Under the pieces are notes generated by a model. That model was given only the letters and a program-made list of their open reading frames with translations. It did no database searches and was not told the DNA's origin. From Saccharothrix deserti (GTDB taxonomy: Bacteria > Actinomycetota > Actinomycetes > Mycobacteriales > Pseudonocardiaceae), in the NCBI RefSeq assembly GCF_009769385.1, contig NZ_VKAB01000025.1, positions 62,001-126,000 of the forward strand: 64,000 bases of DNA, given 5' to 3'. Made by a program: the position numbers and the translations under genes. Of the stretch, positions 58,217 through 64,000 are shown piece after piece (the stretch's first letter is position 1; every line of letters starts with the position of its first letter).

Positions 58217-58987
58217 TCACGGCAACCAGGACACGTGGCCGCGCAACGCCGTGTAGCCGACGAACGCGACCACGTCGAGCAGCGCATGCGCGACGACCAG
58301 CACCCACAGCCGGTTCGTGCGCTGCCACACCTTGCCGAACACCAGGCCCATCACCAGGTTCCCGACGAACCCGCCGAACCCCTGGTACAGGTGGTACGAA
58401 CCGCGCAGCACCGCGCTGGCCAGCAACGCCGTGTTGTCGCGCCAGCCGAGCTGCTTGAGCCGGGTGATGAAGTACCCGACGACCAGCACCTCCTCCGCCC
58501 ACGCGTTGCCCACGGCGGAGAGGATCAGCACGACACTGCGCCACCACGACTGGTCCAACGTGGACGGCAGCACGGCCAGGTTCAGGCCCAGGTTCCACGC
58601 GACCAGGTAGAAGATCAGCCCGGGGATGCCGATCACGGCGGCCAGGCCGAGGCTGCCCAGCGCGTCCGGGCCGATCCGGGTGCGGTCCAGCCCCAGCGCC
58701 TTCAGCCTGATGCCGCCGCGCCACAGCAGGTACAGGCCGAGCCCGCCCCACGCGGCGAGCTGCACGACGCTCAGCAGCTGCGCGATCAGGTCGAGCAGGT
58801 CGAACCGCGCCTGCGGGACGTTGATCGCGACCTTCTGCTCGTTCAGCGGCACCGGCTGGAGCAGGCTGTCCAGCAGCCGCACCAGGCTCCGCGCCCCGGA
58901 CAGCCCGAGCGTCACGGCGAAGACGAGCAGCAGTTCCAGCTGGTAGCCGCGGCGGGACGGGGCGTCGAGGTCCTGGGCTTCGATCAC
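58217..58987 (-). CDS. CPBP-family intramembrane metalloprotease
   Basis: A 256-aa protein with about eight membrane helices. CPBP (Abi/Rce1-like) motifs: AWAEEVLVVGYFITRLKQLG (EE of motif 1), RGSYHLYQGFGGFVGNLVMG (His of motif 2) and VVAHALLDVVAF (motif 3). The Arg that usually follows EExxxR is displaced. Members cleave prenylated proteins, bacteriocin precursors or membrane regulators. GTG 58987. It is convergent with the caspase-chaperonin gene; a functional link is possible but unproven. Confidence 0.88.
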   Translation of the reverse strand: MIEAQDLDAPSRRGYQLELLLVFAVTLGLSGARSLVRLLDSLLQPVPLNEQKVAINVPQARFDLLDLIAQLLSVVQLAAWGGLGLYLLWRGGIRLKALGLDRTRIGPDALGSLGLAAVIGIPGLIFYLVAWNLGLNLAVLPSTLDQSWWRSVVLILSAVGNAWAEEVLVVGYFITRLKQLGWRDNTALLASAVLRGSYHLYQGFGGFVGNLVMGLVFGKVWQRTNRLWVLVVAHALLDVVAFVGYTALRGHVSWLP

Positions 58988-59029
58988 CCCATTACGTTAA
59001 CCGCGCGCTCGTCGACGGCCGCGCGCTCG

Positions 59030-59788
59030 TCAACGGCGTTGCGCCAGGAACGGGCAGCCCATCAGGCGACGCAGCTCGACGGCCAGCTCCTGCGACGTGC
59101 TCACCGGGTGGGAGAACGCGATGCGCACGTCGTGGTCCTCGTCCGACATCTCCACCCGCAGCCGCAGGCCGAACCGGTCCAGGCCGAGCGGCCGGACGTG
59201 ACCGCCCTTCAGGTCGTCCGGCAGGTGCTTCGCGAGCAGGCCGACCACGTCCCGGTGCGACAGCTCCAGGTGGCGCAGCCAGTGGTCCTCGTACGCGGCG
59301 AACGGGTCCGGCTCAGCCTGCGCGAACAGCTCGGGCCGCAGCGACGTGGTGCCCTCGGCGTCGGCCACCACCAGCGAGGCGGGGAACAGCCTGAGCGCGG
59401 ACGCGCCGTGCCCGACGTCGAGCAGTCGCGGGTCCGGGCGCGTTTCGGCGACCCGGAGGGTGGCCTCGCGGGCTTCCGCGGGGTCGAGCGTGCGCAGCCA
59501 GCCGGTGATCCAGAGCAGGCCGCGGACCGGTTCGCGCAGCTGGACGGGCGCCTGGTCGGCGAGTTCCAGCATGGCGGTCAGCTCGGTCCGGCGGGCGGCC
59601 TCGACCAGCGGGTGATCGTCCGGCAGCACGATGGTCGCGTCACCGTGCCGGTGGACGTGGTGCAGCACCGGGGTGATCCGGTTCTCCGTGCCGTCGGACG
59701 GCAACAGGGCCGCACGACCACCCCGGGCGGCGATGGTGCGTGCCCGCTCCGCCGGATGCGGTGCCGGCGGTCGACGTGTCTCGTTCAA
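59030..59788 (-). CDS. DUF2470 (heme/HugZ-like) protein
   Basis: A 252-aa protein. The N-terminal about 160 residues resemble a split-barrel, pyridoxamine-oxidase-like fold (ATIVLPDDHPLVEAA, LWITGWL, LLDVGHGASALRLFP). The C-terminal about 85 residues are a DUF2470 domain (LELSHRDVVGLLAKHLPDDL, then GFGLRLRVEMSDEDHDVRIAF). HugZ-type proteins of this make-up bind and use heme iron. TTG 59788 is the likely start because GGGAGG lies 7 nt upstream. A DtxR/IdeR-like box lies directly before it, consistent with iron repression. Confidence 0.78.
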   Translation of the reverse strand: MNETRRPPAPHPAERARTIAARGGRAALLPSDGTENRITPVLHHVHRHGDATIVLPDDHPLVEAARRTELTAMLELADQAPVQLREPVRGLLWITGWLRTLDPAEAREATLRVAETRPDPRLLDVGHGASALRLFPASLVVADAEGTTSLRPELFAQAEPDPFAAYEDHWLRHLELSHRDVVGLLAKHLPDDLKGGHVRPLGLDRFGLRLRVEMSDEDHDVRIAFSHPVSTSQELAVELRRLMGCPFLAQRR

Positions 59789-59804
59789 CCGCTCACCTCC
59801 CAAC

Positions 59805-59823
59805 TTAGGGCAGCCTAACTTGG
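59805..59823 (-). promoter_or_regulatory. Putative IdeR/DtxR iron box upstream of the DUF2470 gene
   Basis: TTAGGGCAGCCTAACTTGG matches 13 of 19 positions of TTAGGTTAGGCTAACCTAA (by eye) and contains the dyad TTAGG-GCAG-CCTAA. It lies 17 nt upstream of the start codon, where binding would block initiation. Confidence 0.55.
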
Positions 59824-60047
59824 CGGAGCCCGGCGGCGGTAGTCCCACGACCGGTCTTCCGGTCACGATTCCCCGCACGTCGGAATCGTTCCCGCAGGTT
59901 AGGGCGTCCGCAAGCGGCACGCCGAGCGGGGTCGGGTGATGAGTGGGACGGTCGAGCGCGGCGGATCGGACCGGTTGGCCGATTCCAGCGGGGTGCGCAT
60001 TCGTCGTAATCTGGGCTCGATCTGGGCTCGCCTGGTGGAGGTGGCTC

Positions 60048-60521
60048 GTGGTCGTGCCGAACAAGCCGTCCACCGAAGGTGCGGCGCTCGACGACGTGTG
60101 GACGCAGTACTGCCTGGAGATCGCCAGTCGACGGGCGTTCGGGTGGGTCGTCCTCGGCGCGCTCGCGTTCGTGCTGCAGCTCGCGTTGATCTTCGTGTTC
60201 GCGGTGTCGTCCGCCTTGCCGCTCTTGCTGCTGCTGTTCTCCGTGCTGGTCCTCGGGTTCGGGCTCACCCGGCGGCAGCCGTTCACCCGGGTCATGGGCG
60301 ATCACGCGTGGGTTTACGTGCGCATCCACTGGCGCGGGGGACGGCTCGTCGTGCACGGCGTCCGGCCCCTCGTGCTGGACGTCAGCGCCGGTCCCGTCGT
60401 ACGGGGGCGGATCAGCCGACACCGGCGCGCATGGGTGGTGTCACCCGACAGTGGGGGGAACACCGTGGTGACGTTCCGTGGCGTGCCGAAGCTGTTCCCG
60501 GCGAAGGTCGTGCGCCGCTGA
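60048..60521 (+). CDS. Two-helix membrane protein, first of a tandem pair
   Basis: A 157-aa protein: a short cytosolic start (ALDDVWTQYCLEIASRRAFG), a pair of membrane helices (about residues 31-75) and a basic soluble domain (VYVRIHWRGGRLVVHGVRP, WVVSPDSGGNTVVTFRGVP). The next gene encodes a protein with the same plan and similar ends. GTG 60048 has GGAGG 6 nt upstream. No known family was recognised. Confidence 0.72.
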   Translation: MVVPNKPSTEGAALDDVWTQYCLEIASRRAFGWVVLGALAFVLQLALIFVFAVSSALPLLLLLFSVLVLGFGLTRRQPFTRVMGDHAWVYVRIHWRGGRLVVHGVRPLVLDVSAGPVVRGRISRHRRAWVVSPDSGGNTVVTFRGVPKLFPAKVVRR

Positions 60522-60581
60522 GTTTGGTGATCATCTTTTTGGCTACCCACGGGGTGGACTTCTGGTTTGCTGGGAGCAGTG

Positions 60582-61046
60582 GTGGGTGAGGCTTGGGTGG
60601 ACAAGTGCCTGACCAGTGCGGATCGCCGCGCGGTCGGGTACATCGTGCTCGCGCTGCTGGCGTTCCTGGTGCTGTGGCTGGTGTCGGAGTGGATCGGGTC
60701 GCGCTGGGTGTTCGTGCTGACGCCGTTGTGCGTCGAGTTCGCGGTGCCCGGGTTGCGGCACTTCTGCTCGCGGCGCAGCCTGCGGCGGTTGCTGGCGACC
60801 TATCCCCGGCACGCCGTGTCGGTGCACTTCGTGCCGGGGCGCACGCGGGTCGGGCGGCAGACGTACCTGGAGACGGACGGATCGGACCGCACGTTCCTGC
60901 GGCTGTCCGAGATCCCGGAGCGGGTGCGCGAGAACATCCGGCGCGGTGGGCGGGTGTGGCTGGCCGGGCCCGACCCGCGCGGCCGGACAGCGGTGCTGAC
61001 CCGGGGCGCGCCGTTCCTGACCCTCGGACGGGTGGTCATCCGGTGA
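60582..61046 (+). CDS. Two-helix membrane protein, second of a tandem pair
   Basis: A 154-aa protein laid out as its neighbour: WVDKCLTSADRRAVGYIVLA, two membrane helices (about residues 20-58), and a basic soluble domain ending RTAVLTRGAPFLTLGRVVIR. It shares the C-L-x(n)-R-R-A-x-G start and the RG.P-[LF]-closing pattern with the 157-aa protein. The start (GTG 60579 or 60582) follows GGGAG. Function unknown. It is convergent with the vWA gene. Confidence 0.72.
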   Translation: MGEAWVDKCLTSADRRAVGYIVLALLAFLVLWLVSEWIGSRWVFVLTPLCVEFAVPGLRHFCSRRSLRRLLATYPRHAVSVHFVPGRTRVGRQTYLETDGSDRTFLRLSEIPERVRENIRRGGRVWLAGPDPRGRTAVLTRGAPFLTLGRVVIR

Positions 61047-61104
61047 GCCTCGCCCACTCCGGGCTCGGGCTTCTTCAGCGTTTCACCGGTCAGCGTCCCA
61101 CCGG

Positions 61105-62283
61105 TCAGCGTCCCACCGGGATGCCGCTCTGCTCGGCCCACGCGGCGACGTCCTCCCGCCGCAACGCCGTCGCCAGCAGGTCCGGGAACCGGTCGGGCGT
61201 GCAGGCGAACGCGGGCGCGCCCAACTCGGACAACCTGGCGGCCAGTTCGTGGTCGTAGGCGGGCGTGCCGCTGTCGGACAACGCCAGCAGGACGACGACC
61301 GTCACCCCGCTCTGCACCAACTCCCGCACGCGCCGTTGCAACTCGCGCGCCACACCGCCCTCGTACAGGTCGCTGATCAGCACCATCACCGTGTCGGTCG
61401 GCCGGCGGACCAACGACTGGCCGTACGCCACGGCCCGGTTGATGTCCGTGCCGCCACCCAGTTGGGTGGCGAACAGCAGGTCGACCGGGTCCTTCAGCTG
61501 CTCGGTCAGGTCGACCACCTCGGTGTCGAACACGACCAGCTTCGTGTCGACCGCCTTCAACGAGGCGAGCGACGCACCCAACACCGCCGAGTACACGACC
61601 GACTCGGCCATCGACCCGGACTGGTCGACCAGCAGGATCACGTCCCGTAGCGAGGCCTGCCTGCTGCGCCGGCTGTTGCCGACCAGGTCCTGCACGACGA
61701 CCGTGCGCTGGTCGGGCTGGTAGTGCCGGAGGTTCTTCCGGATCGTGCGATTCCAGTCCACATCGGACAGGCGTGGCCTGCTCGTGCGCCGGGACCGGTC
61801 GATCGCGCCGTGCACGGCGGCCAGCAGCCGGTCGGCGAGCTTGCGCTCGATGTCCTCGACCACCTTCCGCACCACCGCGCGGGCGGTCTCGCGGGTGCGT
61901 TCCGGGATGGCGCGCGACAGCGAGACCAGCGTGCCGACCAGGCTCACGTCCGGTTCGACACCGGACAGCAGTTCCGGTTCCAACAGGAGCTGACGCAGCC
62001 CCAACCGCTCGACCGCGTCCCTCTGCATCACCTGCACGACCGAACTGGGGAAGTACGTCCGGACATCGCCCAGCCACCGGTGCAGCACCGGTGACGACCC
62101 GCCGAGCCCGGCACTCCGCTTGCCCCCGCCGGCAGGCGCGTCCTCACCGCCACCGCCGTACAACCCGGTCAACGCGGCATCCCGCCGCTGGTCGTCCTCT
62201 CCGAGCGGCCCCAGATCCCCGGCCGCCCCACCCAGCAACAACCTCCACCGCCGCTGCCGCTCGGCCGCGATGTCGTGCGTCAC
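61105..62283 (-). CDS. vWA-domain protein (CoxE/MoxR-associated type)
   Basis: A 392-aa protein. A helical N-terminal 200 residues precede a von Willebrand A domain with an intact MIDAS: D220-Q-S222-G-S224 (VILLVDQSGSMAESV), the Thr/Gly region QLGGGTDINRAVAYGQS and VLISDLYEGG. Such proteins pair with MoxR-type AAA ATPases and with DUF5682 proteins, the latter encoded directly upstream here. GTG 62283 is selected over an upstream ATG because GGGAGGGGG-type sequence lies before it. It probably acts as the adaptor that links ATPase and target. Confidence 0.88.
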   Translation of the reverse strand: MTHDIAAERQRRWRLLLGGAAGDLGPLGEDDQRRDAALTGLYGGGGEDAPAGGGKRSAGLGGSSPVLHRWLGDVRTYFPSSVVQVMQRDAVERLGLRQLLLEPELLSGVEPDVSLVGTLVSLSRAIPERTRETARAVVRKVVEDIERKLADRLLAAVHGAIDRSRRTSRPRLSDVDWNRTIRKNLRHYQPDQRTVVVQDLVGNSRRSRQASLRDVILLVDQSGSMAESVVYSAVLGASLASLKAVDTKLVVFDTEVVDLTEQLKDPVDLLFATQLGGGTDINRAVAYGQSLVRRPTDTVMVLISDLYEGGVARELQRRVRELVQSGVTVVVLLALSDSGTPAYDHELAARLSELGAPAFACTPDRFPDLLATALRREDVAAWAEQSGIPVGR

Positions 62284-62335
62284 GCGAACACCCCCTCCCG
62301 GTAAGCCGTGGCCCAATTGGTCATGCGCCGGCTGG

Positions 62336-64000
62336 TCATGTGCCCGCGCCCAGGAGCGCGCGCACGTGACCGACCAGCCGTGCCGCCAGTTCCTCGTCCC
62401 AGTCGCTCGACGCCGCCGTGCCGCCCGCCGTGCCCTTGACCCGGTCGCCGAGCATCCGGCGTTCCGCCGGGCTGAACTCGCCCACCGCCCGCCGGAGCAG
62501 TGGCAGGGCCGCCGCGAAATCCGGGCCCGACAGGCCGGTCAGCCACTCGTCCACCACGCTGAACAGGCGCGGATCGGCGGTGAGCAGGGCCGCCGAGCCG
62601 CGCAGGAAGCCGGCCACGAACGCTGTCGCGCCGGCGGCCAGGGATACCGCGCGGTGCAGGCGGGCGGCTACTTCGTCCGAGGTCAGGGCCCCTGTTTCCC
62701 ACAGCAGGCGCGTTGCCCGTCCGGTCGGGAGGCCGTGCGCGTCGGGCATCGCGACCAGCGATTTCAGCGCCCGTTGCCACGTGTCCCGGTGGTCCTCGTC
62801 GGCTGCCAGGCGGACGGCGTCGTCGGCGCCTTCCAGGGCCTTGACCGCTCGTTCCGCCGTGTCCTCGTCAACGCCCCGGCACGCCAGCGGCAGCCCGACC
62901 GCGCCTCGGGCCAACAACCCGTGCAGGGCCACGCGCAGCAGCTCCGGGTCTGTGCCGCGCACCGAGCCGTAGCGGACCGTGGTCGCCAGGTCGGGTAGGG
63001 CGGCCAGCAGTTCCAGTGCGTCGGTCGCCGCCGCCGCGCACCGGTCCAGGGCCTGACGTGCGGCAGCCACGGCTTCCGGGAGTTCGCAGCCGACCGATTG
63101 GCTAAGAGCCTCGGCGGCGTGGACCACACGGGTGGCTTCCGCGGCACGGGTGACCAGCACCGTGCGGGCGGCGGCCTCGACCGTGGTGCCGTGTCGGGCG
63201 GCCACCGCGAGCGCGACCTCGAACTCCGGCTTCCAGTGCAGCTGCCACGCCTCGGCGAACGTCCCCAGCGTGCGGGTCGTGTCCGGCGTGCCCCACGGCA
63301 CGTCCAGCACCTCCAGCCGGCGCAACAGCTTCGACCGCTCGCGATCGGTGTCTTTGCGCAGGTCGAGGCGTATCGGCTTGGCGAACGCGCTCGGCGGCAT
63401 CCGCAACCGTTTGCGCAACCGCGCCAGGTCCGCCGCCAGCGGTGACGTCGGCACGTCGTCCCCGACCTCGCCCAACCGCTCACCGACGACCAACTGCTCG
63501 TGCACCAGCCGGAGCGGGGTCGCGTCACCGCCGCACAGCACCGCCAGCGACGCCTCCATCACCTCCGACAGGCCCGGTGACGGGCGCCCGCGCATCGCGG
63601 CCAGGGTGTCGGCCAGGCGCACGGCCTCCACCGCGCTCGCCGTGGACGCGGGCAGGTCCTCCGCCCGCAACACCGCGCACGCCTTCGCGAACCAGCGCGG
63701 CACGGCGTCGCCGCGTTCGGCGCACTCCCACAGGTGCGCGTACCAGCCGGGCGAGTCGACGCCCGCGCCGTAGCCGGACGACGACGCCAGCCGGCCGTGG
63801 CTCCAAGGCACCCACGTGCCGGAGACCTTCTTGCGCGGCAGGCCTTTCAGCGCGGCGGCGTCGACCGACGCGGGCGGCAGGGTGCGCAGCGCGGGCACGT
63901 GCCACGCGCCGGCCACCACCGCGACCGGGCCCTCGACGTCCTTCAACGCCTGCCGCACGTTCTGCCGCATCGCGGCTTCCCGGCGCAACGTGCGGGCGTC
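62336..64000 (-). CDS. DUF5682 family protein (N-terminus beyond the window)
   Basis: At least 554 residues; the frame is open through the right edge, and a TTG at 63988 is unlikely to be the true start. The visible part has REAAMRQNVRQALKDVEGP, VAVVAGAWHVPAL, GLPRKKVSGTWVPWSHGRL, then a long Ala/Leu/Arg-rich helical region to ERRMLGDRVKG. This matches DUF5682, a large helical family encoded with vWA, MoxR ATPase and SWIM proteins. The vWA gene follows 52 nt downstream. The expected MoxR and SWIM genes would lie beyond 64000. Confidence 0.82.
   Translation of the reverse strand, partial: DARTLRREAAMRQNVRQALKDVEGPVAVVAGAWHVPALRTLPPASVDAAALKGLPRKKVSGTWVPWSHGRLASSSGYGAGVDSPGWYAHLWECAERGDAVPRWFAKACAVLRAEDLPASTASAVEAVRLADTLAAMRGRPSPGLSEVMEASLAVLCGGDATPLRLVHEQLVVGERLGEVGDDVPTSPLAADLARLRKRLRMPPSAFAKPIRLDLRKDTDRERSKLLRRLEVLDVPWGTPDTTRTLGTFAEAWQLHWKPEFEVALAVAARHGTTVEAAARTVLVTRAAEATRVVHAAEALSQSVGCELPEAVAAARQALDRCAAAATDALELLAALPDLATTVRYGSVRGTDPELLRVALHGLLARGAVGLPLACRGVDEDTAERAVKALEGADDAVRLAADEDHRDTWQRALKSLVAMPDAHGLPTGRATRLLWETGALTSDEVAARLHRAVSLAAGATAFVAGFLRGSAALLTADPRLFSVVDEWLTGLSGPDFAAALPLLRRAVGEFSPAERRMLGDRVKGTAGGTAASSDWDEELAARLVGHVRALLGAGT

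Overview
The window reads as a piece of the chromosome of a high-GC actinomycete, most likely a member of the Pseudonocardiaceae (Saccharothrix, Lentzea or Actinosynnema type). This placement is an inference. It rests on strongly GC-biased third codon positions, many GTG starts, many genes with a TANNNT-like -10 hexamer about 6-8 nt before the start codon (leaderless transcripts), two XRE/DUF5753-DUF397 gene pairs, an SigE-family sigma factor, a DUF485/acetate-symporter locus and an EACC1/caspase locus. No rRNA, phage, transposase or CRISPR array was seen. One tRNA gene, tRNA-Gly(GCC), is present.

Layout. 0-5 kb (minus strand): a secreted CHAP protein, a Pro/Glu-rich membrane protein, and a YcnI-CopC-CopD copper cluster headed by a small membrane protein. 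5-9.7 kb: a BCCT osmolyte transporter, a RecB-like nuclease, and an SDR dehydrogenase preceded by a tiny hydrophobic ORF and a hairpin over its ribosome binding site. 9.8-17 kb: UDP-glucose dehydrogenase, a gamma-glutamyltransferase, an XRE/DUF397 pair and a NarL-type two-component system. 17-28.3 kb: a cell-surface glycan locus with an AlgX-like SGNH protein, two acyltransferase-3 proteins, a third related membrane protein, a 1241-aa fusion of two glycosyltransferases and a FkbM methyltransferase, and two paralogous membrane-anchored proteins ending in LPADG. 28.4-36.5 kb: MsrA, a secreted GH6 cellulase, two low-complexity proteins, OsmC, tRNA-Gly, a sigma factor fused to a membrane-anchored zinc-finger domain, an Fpg/Nei DNA glycosylase and a frameshifted secreted protein. 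36.6-44.6 kb: a LytS/LytTR sensor-regulator set with two sodium/solute symporters, each preceded by a small two-helix membrane protein. 44.7-53.5 kb: mixed housekeeping genes (rhodanese, a second XRE/DUF397 pair, two glycerophosphodiesterases, a P450, a SEC-C protein and an SigE-type sigma operon). 53.5-64 kb: ferritin, arginine deiminase, the EACC1/caspase-chaperonin pair, a CPBP membrane protease, an iron-linked DUF2470 protein, two tandem small membrane proteins, and the end of a vWA/DUF5682 module that runs off the window.

The most interesting element is at 55.7-58.1 kb. A small EACC1 protein is followed after 1 nt by a 687-aa protein with an N-terminal caspase (His81/Cys131) and a C-terminal chaperonin-like (GroEL/Cpn60) domain whose ATP-hydrolysis residues look degraded. 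I read this as a candidate conflict or programmed-death module in which a pseudo-chaperonin scaffold or sensor controls a caspase. EACC1 and its association with caspases are known from surveys of bacterial conflict systems. The caspase-chaperonin fusion itself is, to my knowledge, not functionally characterised. A vWA protein and a DUF5682 protein at 61-64 kb belong to another set of families discussed in NTP-dependent conflict systems, so the right end of the window may be a defence-rich region.
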